A stretch of DNA of 64,000 bases from contig DHXP01000073.1 of NCBI GenBank assembly GCA_002413745.1, positions 262,408 to 326,407 on the forward strand, read 5' to 3'. Shown piece by piece: positions 54,311 to 61,922 of this stretch (position 1 is the first letter of the stretch; every line of letters begins with the position of its first letter). This DNA comes from Flavobacterium sp. UBA5153 (GTDB lineage Bacteria; Bacteroidota; Bacteroidia; Flavobacteriales; Flavobacteriaceae). The notes under the pieces are model-generated. The model had not been told where the DNA came from. It did no database searches and saw only the letters and a program-made list of their open reading frames with translations. A program made the position numbers and the translations under genes.

Positions 54311-54718
54311 ATGGAAATCACTTTTTCATTAGACGAAATTAATGAAGTTGCCAAGCAAATTCTGGAGCAAAATCCGAACAAAGTCATCCTTTTTCACGGA
54401 GAGATGGGAGTTGGAAAAACCACTTTAATCAAAGCCTTGGCAAAACAGCTCGGCGTTAATGAAGCCACAAGCAGTCCAACTTTTTCTTTAGTTAACGAAT
54501 ACCAAACAACTGACAACCAAACTGTTTATCATTTTGATTTTTACAGACTCAATAATGAAATCGAAGCCTTGGATATGGGAGCCGATGAATATTTATATTC
54601 TGGTAATTGGTGTTTTATCGAATGGGCCGAAAAAATTCCAAACCTTATTCCTGATACGCATTCCGTAATTTCCATCACCTTGCTTTCCGATAATAAACGC
54701 TCTTTAAAACTAAGTTAA
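54311..54718 (+). CDS. tsaE: tRNA threonylcarbamoyladenosine biosynthesis ATPase TsaE
   Basis: A 135-residue ATPase needed with TsaB and TsaD for t6A37 modification of tRNA. The Walker A motif HGEMGVGKTTLIK is at about 29-41 and the TSSPTFSLVNEY segment at 57-68. It is in the same strand unit as porX, 47 bases away, with an acetyltransferase following after 10 bases. Its partner tsaD is at 6555. Identification is strong. Confidence 0.93.
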   Translation: MEITFSLDEINEVAKQILEQNPNKVILFHGEMGVGKTTLIKALAKQLGVNEATSSPTFSLVNEYQTTDNQTVYHFDFYRLNNEIEALDMGADEYLYSGNWCFIEWAEKIPNLIPDTHSVISITLLSDNKRSLKLS

Positions 54719-54728
54719 TCATAACAAT

Positions 54729-55199
54729 ATGGATTTAGACAACGCAGTAATAATCATCCCATTTTCACCCGCTTTAAAGGAAGAAATAAAAATATTGAAT
54801 CTAGAATGGCTGAAAAAATATTTCAGAGTGGAACCCAAAGACGAACTTGTACTTTCTGATCCTCAAGGCGAAATTATTGACAAAGGCGGAATGATATTTT
54901 ATGCCAAATACAATGAGAAAATTGTAGGCACAGTTTCCTTATTAAAAATAGACGATACCACTTTCGAACTGAGTAAAATGGCCGTAACCGATGACGTTCA
55001 AGGACTGGGAATCGGGCAAAAACTTATGGAACATTGCTTAAAAATAGTCAAACAAAAAGGCATCAAAAAACTTGTCTTATATTCAAACAGAAAATTATTA
55101 CCCGCTATTTATCTGTATAAGAAATTTGGCTTTATAGAAGTGCCTTTGGAGGAAGGTGTCTATGAAAGAGCCAATATTAAAATGGAAAAAATTATTTAG
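54729..55199 (+). CDS. GNAT family N-acetyltransferase
   Basis: A 156-residue protein. The acetyl-CoA-binding motif QGLGIGQKLMEHCL is near 93-106, preceded by the beta-strand ELSKMAVTDDV, and followed by LVLYSNRKLLPAIYLYKKFGF near 117-137. The substrate could be an amine, amino acid or protein; nothing in the sequence shows which. The start is ATG 54729, 10 bases after tsaE, suggesting co-transcription. Confidence 0.88.
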   Translation: MDLDNAVIIIPFSPALKEEIKILNLEWLKKYFRVEPKDELVLSDPQGEIIDKGGMIFYAKYNEKIVGTVSLLKIDDTTFELSKMAVTDDVQGLGIGQKLMEHCLKIVKQKGIKKLVLYSNRKLLPAIYLYKKFGFIEVPLEEGVYERANIKMEKII

Positions 55200-55329
55200 T
55201 CCCGTTTTCATCTGCAGTTTTCAGTTTTTGGATACGAGTAAAAACCATGACCAAAAACTGAATTTATCTCATATAATGAACAGATTCTAATCTTTTTCCG
55301 TAAATTGTACCACTAATTTAACAAAACCA

Positions 55330-56523
55330 ATGTCGATAACTCCATTTACAAAACAACAGTTATTACCTCAAGAAGAAAAACTTGAAATAGCTAGATATAA
55401 AAGTGAACTTTTCATTGGTATTCCAAAAGAAAACAGTCATCAAGAACGTCGTATTTGCCTTACTCCTGATGCAGTAAACTCATTAACTTATCAAGGACAT
55501 CGAGTTATGGTAGAGGCCGGTGCTGGAGAAAGTTCCAGTTATTCAGATAAAGAATATTCTGATGCTGGTGCCGAAGTCACAAAAGATACTAAAAAAGTTT
55601 TTAGTTGTCCAATGATCCTAAAAGTGGAACCTCCCACTCTGGCAGAAATAGTCATGATTAGCCCACAAACAATCATCATATCGTCTATTCAATTAAAAAC
55701 CAGAAAGAAAGCTTATTTTGAAGCCCTGGCCAAAAAAAAAATTACGGCTCTCGCATTTGAATATATAAAAGATGAAGACGGTTCCTATCCTGCCGTGAAA
55801 TCTTTGAGTGAAATAGCAGGAACAGCATCAATTCTTATTGCAGCCGAATTAATGATTAGTAATAAATTTGGCAAAGGATTATTATTCGGGAACATTACCG
55901 GAGTTCCCCCAACCGATGTAGTTATTTTGGGAGCTGGAACAGTAGGCGAATTTGCAGCAAAAACGGCCATTGGTTTGGGTGCCAACGTGAAAGTTTTCGA
56001 CAATTCAATAACAAAACTAAGACGCTTACAAAACAATTTAAACCAGCGCATTTTCACGTCAACTATTCAACCCAAATCTTTGTTGAAAGCCCTAAGAAGA
56101 TGTGATGTGGCTATTGGCGCCATGCGTGGTAAAGAACGTTGTCCAGTAATAGTTACAGAAACCATGGTTGAGAGCATGAAAAAAGGAGCAGTAATTGTTG
56201 ACGTAAGCATTGATACAGGTGGTTGTTTTGAAACTTCGGAAGTTACCACACACGAAAAACCAACCTTTATAAAATATAACGTATTACATTATTGTGTGCC
56301 AAATATTCCTTCGAGATATTCAAAAACAGCATCCCTTTCAATAAGCAATATCATTACGCCTTATCTTTTGCAAATTGCTGAAGATGGAGGGATAGAAAGT
56401 GCCCTTCGAAGGAACACAGGCTTAAAAAACGGAGTATATTTATACCACGGAATCCTTACCAATAAAGCCATTGGAGATTGGTTTGACTTACCGGATAACG
56501 ATATCAATTTAATCGTGTTTTAA
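55330..56523 (+). CDS. ald: alanine dehydrogenase
   Basis: A 397-residue NAD-dependent enzyme that interconverts alanine with pyruvate and ammonia. Residues 30-160 form the substrate domain, starting with GIPKENSHQERRICLTPDAV, cited as GIPKENSHQERR (30-41), and the Rossmann motif VVILGAGTVGEFAA near 197-210. A catalytic Lys/His pair is expected in the N-terminal part. It has about 20 extra residues at the start (MSITPFTKQQLLPQEEKL). Those match the longer form found in Bacteroidota, sometimes annotated as alanine dehydrogenase of a distinct subtype. Downstream is the small membrane-anchored gene. Confidence 0.9.
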   Translation: MSITPFTKQQLLPQEEKLEIARYKSELFIGIPKENSHQERRICLTPDAVNSLTYQGHRVMVEAGAGESSSYSDKEYSDAGAEVTKDTKKVFSCPMILKVEPPTLAEIVMISPQTIIISSIQLKTRKKAYFEALAKKKITALAFEYIKDEDGSYPAVKSLSEIAGTASILIAAELMISNKFGKGLLFGNITGVPPTDVVILGAGTVGEFAAKTAIGLGANVKVFDNSITKLRRLQNNLNQRIFTSTIQPKSLLKALRRCDVAIGAMRGKERCPVIVTETMVESMKKGAVIVDVSIDTGGCFETSEVTTHEKPTFIKYNVLHYCVPNIPSRYSKTASLSISNIITPYLLQIAEDGGIESALRRNTGLKNGVYLYHGILTNKAIGDWFDLPDNDINLIVF

Positions 56524-56536
56524 ATAAACTTTATTT

Positions 56537-56544
56537 TACCTTTG
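56537..56544 (+). promoter_or_regulatory. candidate -7 element before the small membrane-anchored gene
   Basis: TACCTTTG matches TAnnTTTG, 16 bases before the ATG at 56560. No clear -33 within the end of ald. Confidence 0.4.
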
Positions 56545-56559
56545 CCGAAAATTTAATTT

Positions 56560-56934
56560 ATGAAATTAGCACACCGTTTTGCCTATTATTTATTGGGATT
56601 AATAATAGGATCTTTTTTTGTGGCTGCTGTATTTGCCGGAAAAGACACCCGTTGTAATTATTTTCCAAATGCCAGAGTTTTGAATGATTTAAGAAATAAA
56701 CCTTTTCAATATTCAGATAAAGCATCTCAAATATTATCCGAAAAATGGATTGATACCATCGATATAAAAAACACTTTAAAATTTGGAGACGTAGATTTTG
56801 ATAAAAGCAATATTAAAGTTGGTTCCGGAAAAATATATGTCATAGAAGGGAAAACTGTAAAAAATCAGGAAATCACACTCAAAGTGATTAATTATCCTGA
56901 AAAAGCAGTCTTGGAGGATATTATAAAAAAATAA
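56560..56934 (+). CDS. small membrane-anchored protein, possibly DUF4258
   Basis: 124 residues with an N-terminal hydrophobic helix (about 5-27) and a soluble, probably periplasmic, part. KDTRCNYFPNARVLNDLRNKPF and the later FGDVDFDKSN and YVIEG segments resemble small Bacteroidota proteins labelled DUF4258, which lie next to alanine dehydrogenase genes. I recall this pairing but could not check it. There is no known activity. The start is ATG 56560 with a possible own promoter. A strong terminator follows the stop. Confidence 0.7.
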   Translation: MKLAHRFAYYLLGLIIGSFFVAAVFAGKDTRCNYFPNARVLNDLRNKPFQYSDKASQILSEKWIDTIDIKNTLKFGDVDFDKSNIKVGSGKIYVIEGKTVKNQEITLKVINYPEKAVLEDIIKK

Positions 56935-56953
56935 TATTGTGAAATATTGGCAT

Positions 56954-56987
56954 AAAAAAACTCCTCAGACAATTGAGGAGTTTTTTT
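56954..56987. terminator. bidirectional rho-independent terminator
   Basis: The stem AAACTCCTCA pairs with TGAGGAGTTT around a short loop, with runs of seven A and seven T on the two sides. It ends the small gene on the plus strand and could also end minus-strand transcripts. Confidence 0.82.
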
Positions 56988-57030
56988 GTGGGCGATGAGG
57001 GGTTCGAACTTTCCTCATAATGCGCTGATA
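56988..57030 (-). pseudogene. truncated tRNA 3' fragment
   Basis: On the minus strand GTTCGAACCCCTCATCGCCCAC looks like the T-arm and acceptor 3' strand of a tRNA whose 5' end would be GGGCGAT, such as a tRNA-Val type. The T-stem is mispaired (GAAAG against CCCTC), and no 5' half is present within reach. It abuts the IS21 remnant end at about 57031. Confidence 0.6.
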
Positions 57031-57086
57031 TATAACTGCAAATTCCAGTGATATTGACCACCCAATTCCAATTTAAAATGACCACC
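57031..57086 (-). mobile_element. end of a decayed IS21-family element
   Basis: Two spaced copies of a motif (atattGACCACC at about 57050-57063 and aaaatGACCACC at 57074-57086, each preceded by aattcca) resemble the multiple terminal repeats of IS21-family elements in Bacteroidota. The istB remnant starts just beyond. The other end was not found. Confidence 0.6.
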
Positions 57087-57150
57087 TCCATCTTTCATTT
57101 GAAACTACTTTTTTTCATCTGTTAATTAGTATTCAAATATACTTAAAATA

Positions 57151-57740
57151 TTACCCTTTGTATATACCTCTTTTCTTTCTCATAGATTCTCCATGTAATT
57201 CGAGTCGGTAAGATTGATGTATAAGTCTATCCAAATTGCATCAGCTATGGTTTTTTCTTCAATTATATCGTACCATCCTTGTACTGGGATTTGTGAGGTA
57301 ACGATAATTGAACCATTATTATGTTGGTCTTCAATGATTTATAAAATGGTAATTCTATTATGACTATCCAATGCTTGGAGTCCAAAATCGCCAAGTATAA
57401 TGACCTCTTGCCTTTCTATTTTGGCAAGTTCTCTCAAGTAAGAACCATCTGATTTGGCCATTTTTAATTTAGCAAACAACTTCGAAGTATTAAAATAACT
57501 TACTTTAAAGCCCTGTATACAGGCTTCATAACCCAATGCGGTACCTCAATAGCTTTTACCTACACCGGCATTTCCAGTGATTAAAATGTTTTCATTTTTT
57601 TCTACAAATTCACATTCTGCTAGACGTAGTACCATGTTTCGGTCAAGATTACGCTATACATCAAAATTGATATTTTCAATATTTGATTTGTAATGGAATC
57701 AGGCATTCTTTATAGAAGCAAATATTTTTACGTTTGCGTT
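57151..57740 (-). pseudogene. istB pseudogene (IS21-family helper ATPase)
   Basis: Read on the minus strand from about 57740 to 57151, one frame gives a recognisable IstB: LVLR-like start, ENILITGNAGVGKS (Walker A), then LGYEACIQGFKVSYFNTSK and FAKLKMAKSDGSYLRELAKI, and further SQIPVQGWYDIIEEKT. At least four in-frame stops interrupt it (after VGKSY, after RITIL, near the N-terminus, and near the end). The partner istA is missing. IstB would assist the IstA transposase in DNA target selection. This copy cannot be active. Confidence 0.85.
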
Positions 57741-57895
57741 TTCCTAAATGCGAAATCTGAATTACTAAAGGAAATCCTTCAGGTATTTCAGTTTATTTTT
57801 TGAATAATTTTATTTCGATTTTTATATGCAAAAAGGTGGAGAAATGTTGTAAAATGTGAAAAAAATATACAAATAAATCACATATAAAAACCAAT

Positions 57896-57919
57896 AAACC
57901 CACTGAAATCAGTGGGTTT
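57896..57919 (-). terminator. tRNA cluster terminator
   Basis: AAACCCACTGA (57896-57906) pairs with TCAGTGGGTTT (57909-57919), followed on the minus strand by an A/T run. It lies six bases beyond the tRNA-Arg gene. Confidence 0.8.
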
Positions 57920-57924
57920 CTCTG

Positions 57925-57998
<74 letters not shown>

Positions 57999-58010
57999 AT
58001 TAATTATTTT

Positions 58011-58036
58011 AAGACCGCCTGCTTAGAAGCAGGTTT
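58011..58036 (-). other. duplicated anticodon-arm fragment of tRNA-Arg
   Basis: Between tRNA-Arg and tRNA-Pro, the sequence gaccgcctgcttagaagcagg copies the anticodon arm of the adjacent tRNA-Arg with one base lost. It forms the hairpin CCTGC TTAGAA GCAGG. No acceptor stem, D- or T-arm is attached. Confidence 0.75.
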
Positions 58037-58048
58037 TCAAAAAATTAG

Positions 58049-58123
58049 TCGGGGTGGCAGGATTCGAACCTGCGGCCTCCTGCTCCCAAAGCAGGCGCGA
58101 TAACCGAGCTACGCTACACCCCG
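58049..58123 (-). tRNA. tRNA-Pro (anticodon TGG)
   Basis: 75 bases. Acceptor CGGGGTG/CACCCCG is fully paired, the anticodon loop TTTGGGA has anticodon TGG, and the T-arm GCAGG TTCGAAT CCTGC is standard. The discriminator is A and CCA is not encoded. Confidence 0.95.
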
Positions 58124-58137
58124 AAGTGCAAAAAAAG

Positions 58138-58224
58138 CGGAGAGTAAGGGATTCGAACCCTTGGTACAGTTACCCATACGCATGTTTAGCAAACATGTCC
58201 TTTCGGCCACTCAGGCAACTCTCC
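58138..58224 (-). tRNA. tRNA-Ser (anticodon GCT)
   Basis: 87 bases, with the long variable arm of class II tRNAs. Acceptor GGAGAGT/ACTCTCC, anticodon loop TTGCTAA with anticodon GCT reading AGC/AGU, T-arm AAGGG TTCGAAT CCCTT. The discriminator is G, as usual for serine tRNA. First tRNA of the cluster. Confidence 0.95.
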
Positions 58225-58530
58225 AATTAAGAACGTATATTCCTTTTAAGCGGTTGCAAATGTAACTTTCTATTCTATATTTTACAACTAATTAGTACCT
58301 TTTTTTAAATGTTTTTTTATTATTAAACCAAAATCATTAAAAATCAAATGTATAGCTATTCTATAAATACACTTTAAATTTTTCTTTTAATAAACAATAT
58401 TTAAAAAGTAGACTGAAAAATTTCGAAATTAAAAATTTACTACCATTAATGGTATAATATTATCAAAATTGTAATTTAGTATTTACACAAAATGATTAAA
58501 TTCGCAACATAAACTAACAGTCTATATATC
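58225..58530. other. spacer between the tRNA cluster and the thiolase gene
   Basis: 306 bases without a gene. It contains the tRNA-cluster promoter (58257-58287) at its left end. The rest is AT-rich and should hold the thiolase promoter, but no convincing element was found there. Confidence 0.5.
58257..58287 (-). promoter_or_regulatory. tRNA cluster promoter
   Basis: The minus strand has TTG (58287-58285), 20 bases, then TACATTTG (58264-58257). This ends 33 bases before the tRNA-Ser 5' end. Good match to the Bacteroidota consensus. Confidence 0.65.
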
Positions 58531-59709
58531 ATGAACAAAAAAGTTGTTATCGTTTCTGCCGTTAGAACACCTATCGGAAGTTTTATGGGGGGATTATCTA
58601 CAGTTGCTGCTCCAAGATTAGGCGCAGTTGCCATAAAAGGCGCTTTAGATAAAATACAATTAGATCCAAAATTAGTTGATGAGGTTTTTATGGGCAATGT
58701 AGTTCAGGCTGGTGTGGGCCAAGCCCCTGCCCGACAAGCTGCTATATATGCCGGTTTACCTAACACTGTGGCTTGTACAACAGTCAATAAAGTTTGTGCT
58801 TCCGGTATGAAAGCAGTAATGTTTGGAGCACAAGCAATTCTTTGTGGCGATGCAGAAATTGTCGTTGCCGGAGGAATGGAGAACATGAGTTTGATTCCGC
58901 ATTATATGAATCTGAGAAATGGTTATAAATTTGGCCCTGCCACAATGATTGACGGAATACAAAAGGATGGTCTTGTAGACGCCTACGATAATAATGCCAT
59001 GGGCGTGTGTGCTGACTTATGCGCAGCGGAATATAATTTCACCAGAGAAGATCAAGATAACTTCGCTATTCAATCGTATGAGCGTTCCGCAAAAGCATGG
59101 GATGCTGGTAAATTTGACAACGAAATAGTTCCTGTTTCAGTTCCACAAAGAAAAGGAGACCCCATAATAGTGTCCAAAGATGAAGAATTCACGAATGTAA
59201 AATTAGATAAAATCCCATCGCTAAGTCCTGTTTTTACAAAAGACGGAACTGTGACTCCAGCTAATTCTTCAACTATAAATGATGGTGCCGCTGCTGTAGT
59301 TTTAATGAGTGAAGAAAAAGCATTATCCATGGGATTAAAACCTTTGGCATATATTAGAAGTTATGCCGACGCAGCCCAAGAGCCAAAATGGTTCACAACC
59401 AGCCCTTCAAAGGCAATTCCCAAAGCGTTAGAAAAAGCAGGATTGACGATAAATGATGTTGATTATTTCGAATTTAACGAGGCCTTTGCTGTTGTAGGGT
59501 TGGCCAATGCAAAAATTCTGGGATTAAATGATAAAAAAATAAATGTAAATGGCGGAGCAGTTTCTTTAGGTCATCCGTTAGGGTGTTCCGGAGTGAGAAT
59601 TATAGTTACATTACTGAACGTTTTAGAACAAAATAATGGCAAGATCGGTGCTGCCGCAATTTGCAATGGTGGCGGTGGCGCTTCGGCAATTGTTATTGAA
59701 AGAGCCTAA
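58531..59709 (+). CDS. acetyl-CoA C-acetyltransferase (thiolase)
   Basis: A 392-residue thiolase that condenses two acetyl-CoA or cleaves 3-oxoacyl-CoA. The nucleophilic Cys89 lies in NKVCASGMKAV. The other catalytic residues are in NEAFAVV, GHPLGCSG (His) and AICNGGGGASA (second Cys). Length and motifs fit the biosynthetic or degradative acetyltransferases (AtoB/PhaA/FadA-like); which is not decidable by eye. No fatty-acid oxidation partner is adjacent. A weak hairpin follows. Confidence 0.93.
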   Translation: MNKKVVIVSAVRTPIGSFMGGLSTVAAPRLGAVAIKGALDKIQLDPKLVDEVFMGNVVQAGVGQAPARQAAIYAGLPNTVACTTVNKVCASGMKAVMFGAQAILCGDAEIVVAGGMENMSLIPHYMNLRNGYKFGPATMIDGIQKDGLVDAYDNNAMGVCADLCAAEYNFTREDQDNFAIQSYERSAKAWDAGKFDNEIVPVSVPQRKGDPIIVSKDEEFTNVKLDKIPSLSPVFTKDGTVTPANSSTINDGAAAVVLMSEEKALSMGLKPLAYIRSYADAAQEPKWFTTSPSKAIPKALEKAGLTINDVDYFEFNEAFAVVGLANAKILGLNDKKINVNGGAVSLGHPLGCSGVRIIVTLLNVLEQNNGKIGAAAICNGGGGASAIVIERA

Positions 59710-59720
59710 ATAATTATAAG

Positions 59721-59756
59721 TTGTGAGTTATGGGTTTTGAAACTTATAACTCATAA
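59721..59756. terminator. inverted repeat between the thiolase and NlpC genes
   Basis: TTGTGAGTTAT (59721-59731) pairs with ATAACTCATAA (59746-59756) with one mismatch. AT-rich, no strong T run. It may slow or end the thiolase transcript. Confidence 0.4.
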
Positions 59757-59780
59757 TTCTTAACTCATAAATCAACTTAA

Positions 59781-60542
59781 ATGTTCGGAATTTGTAATCT
59801 TGCCATAATCCCGCTTCGGTTTGAACCCAGTGATAAAAGCGAAATCGTTTCCCAAGTTTTGTTTGGCGAGCATTTTGAAATCTTGGAACAATTAAAACAG
59901 TGGTCCAGAATCAGGATGCAATATGATGACTATGAGGGTTGGATAGATTCTAAACAACTTCAGGTAATTTCCGAATCAAATTTTGATCAATTGTCCAAGG
60001 ATGCAATTATTCTAAACGGGGATTTGGTTGAATATATTACTGCACCCAATAATTTATTAATGCCCATTCCTCTTGGAGCCTCGCTTTCTTTTTTAAATAA
60101 TAGCGAGATAAATACTTCGAACTATAATTTTGAAGGAACAAAAAATAGTGGTACAAAGCCTAAAGGATTCTTAATAAATACCGCATTTATGTATTTAAAT
60201 GCACCTTATCTTTGGGGAGGAAAAAACCCATTTGGGATTGATTGTTCGGGTTTCACACAAATGGTTTACAAGCTCAATGGATATAAACTGCTGCGAGATG
60301 CCTCCCAACAGGCGACACAAGGAGAAGCTTTGAGTTTTATTGAAGAAAGTGAACCTGGCGATTTGGCTTTTTTTGATAATGAAGAAGGCAATATCATTCA
60401 TGTGGGTATTATTATGGAGGATAATTATATCATCCACGCCAGCGGAAAAGTCAGAATCGATAGACTGGATCATTTGGGAATTTATAATGCGGAAGCCAAT
60501 AAACACACGCATAAACTTCGAGTCATCAAAAAAATTATATAA
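59781..60542 (+). CDS. C40 family (NlpC/P60) peptidase with SH3-like region
   Basis: 253 residues without a signal peptide; the N-terminal 70 residues form an SH3b-like segment (IPLRFEPSDKSEIVSQVLFG and GWIDSKQL). The C-terminal NlpC/P60 domain has the catalytic Cys155 in DCSGFTQ, His207 in HVGII, and a further polar residue in HASGKVRI near 218. It would cleave gamma-D-glutamyl-diamino acid links in peptidoglycan peptides, or act on recycled cell-wall fragments in the cytoplasm as some relatives do. A strong shared terminator separates it from the TPR gene. Confidence 0.9.
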   Translation: MFGICNLAIIPLRFEPSDKSEIVSQVLFGEHFEILEQLKQWSRIRMQYDDYEGWIDSKQLQVISESNFDQLSKDAIILNGDLVEYITAPNNLLMPIPLGASLSFLNNSEINTSNYNFEGTKNSGTKPKGFLINTAFMYLNAPYLWGGKNPFGIDCSGFTQMVYKLNGYKLLRDASQQATQGEALSFIEESEPGDLAFFDNEEGNIIHVGIIMEDNYIIHASGKVRIDRLDHLGIYNAEANKHTHKLRVIKKII

Positions 60543-60575
60543 AAAAATCCCGATTGTTAAAATCGGGATTTTTTG
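60542..60575. terminator. bidirectional terminator between convergent genes
   Basis: AAAAAATCCCGAT (60542-60554) pairs with ATCGGGATTTTTT (60562-60574). It serves both the NlpC/P60 gene from the left and the TPR gene from the right. Confidence 0.85.
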
Positions 60576-60593
60576 CTAAAAGTGAAATTGTTG

Positions 60594-61868
60594 TTATTCT
60601 TTAATTTTTCCTTTCAGGGCTTTATACTCTGCAGTCATCTCCAATGCACTGTAAACATTTAAAAGTGTTTTGGCTACATCAATATTTGTTGGATTGAGTT
60701 CAACCGCCTTTACAAGATAAGGAATAGTACTTCTGAACAAATCAAATCTTTTATTTTTCAACTCGTCATAACGCTTCATATCCTTGGCAGAAGTTCCTAA
60801 TTTATTCATTTCATCAATTATAACCTTCTCGTTTTCAAGCTTTAATGCTGCCAAGTTGATATAGGCATTGATGTAATTTGGATTGATTTCTATAACTCTT
60901 TTATAGTATTTCTCCGCTTCTACTGGATTTTTTGCATTGGCGCTAATCACTCCAAGATTAAAAACCAAATCTGCATCATTTGGATTTTTTTCCAATGCTT
61001 GTGCAATTAGTTTTTTGTATGTTTCAAAATCTTTTGTTTCTAAATATAAATTGGCTTCAGTCAAAATCAGTGAAGTGTCCTCTGGATTTGCTTTTCTTGC
61101 ATCGGAAATTGCTTTTTTGGCTTCTTCCGTTTTTCCGTTTTGAACTAAAATCAAGGCTATATTTTTGTAAATTTCGCCTCTTTTTGAAGGAACAATTTCT
61201 GTTCTTGGTTTTTCATGAGTGGTTATTTTTACCATTTTATCTCTTTCCTGTGCAGAAGGAAAACTATTTTCTTCACCTGTTAATTTATTGGTTGCAAAAT
61301 AATTTACTCCTTTGCCTGAATAGTTCAATGTTTTTAAATCTTCATACAATTTAAGTGCTTTATCATATTCTTTGGCATTTACATAAGACGAAGCCGCATA
61401 ATATAAATTTATGGTGTCTTTTTTATCCAATAAATAAGCATCATATAACTTTTGGGCGCTGTCTAAATGTTTATCTATTTTAGAATCTGCAACGGCAGCA
61501 TTTATCAATTTATATTTAATATCGATAATTGAAGTAGTGGCTTGAGAAGAATACTTATTCTTTCCTGAAGTTTTCTCAACCGCCAATAAATCTTGGTATG
61601 CTTTGGCAGCCAGAGAAAGATTTTTGCCTGTTTCTACGTTTTTATTTGCCAAATCCAGCAAAGCATTTCCTTTTACAAAGAAAAATTGGGCTTTTTCAGC
61701 ATCAGTTGCATTCGGAATTAGAGATTCAGCCCCTTGTAAAAGGGTTACTGCTTCCGCTGAATTTCCACCTTTCAACGCTTTTTCGGCAGCTTTAATTTGA
61801 TCTTTTTGAGCAAAAGTAGCTACTGATATCAATAATGCTGACGCTAGTATTACATATTTACTTTTCAT
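60594..61868 (-). CDS. exported tetratricopeptide repeat protein
   Basis: 424 residues. MKSKYVILASALLISVATFAQ is a signal peptide. The mature protein is helical with several TPR-type units (for example ALKLYEDLKTLN, EIYKNIALILVQNGKTEEAKKAI, and DLVFNLGVISANAKNPVEAEKYYKRVIEINP, cited by position near 300-330). TPR proteins bind peptides or partner proteins; no specific partner is evident. It is 54 bases downstream of gyrA on the same strand and may be transcribed with it. This gene order is seen in other Flavobacteria as far as I recall. Confidence 0.85.
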   Translation of the reverse strand: MKSKYVILASALLISVATFAQKDQIKAAEKALKGGNSAEAVTLLQGAESLIPNATDAEKAQFFFVKGNALLDLANKNVETGKNLSLAAKAYQDLLAVEKTSGKNKYSSQATTSIIDIKYKLINAAVADSKIDKHLDSAQKLYDAYLLDKKDTINLYYAASSYVNAKEYDKALKLYEDLKTLNYSGKGVNYFATNKLTGEENSFPSAQERDKMVKITTHEKPRTEIVPSKRGEIYKNIALILVQNGKTEEAKKAISDARKANPEDTSLILTEANLYLETKDFETYKKLIAQALEKNPNDADLVFNLGVISANAKNPVEAEKYYKRVIEINPNYINAYINLAALKLENEKVIIDEMNKLGTSAKDMKRYDELKNKRFDLFRSTIPYLVKAVELNPTNIDVAKTLLNVYSALEMTAEYKALKGKIKE

Positions 61869-61922
61869 AACATTCTAGTTTTTAATTTAATTATTATTCT
61901 TGATTTTCTATTTTAATATTGT

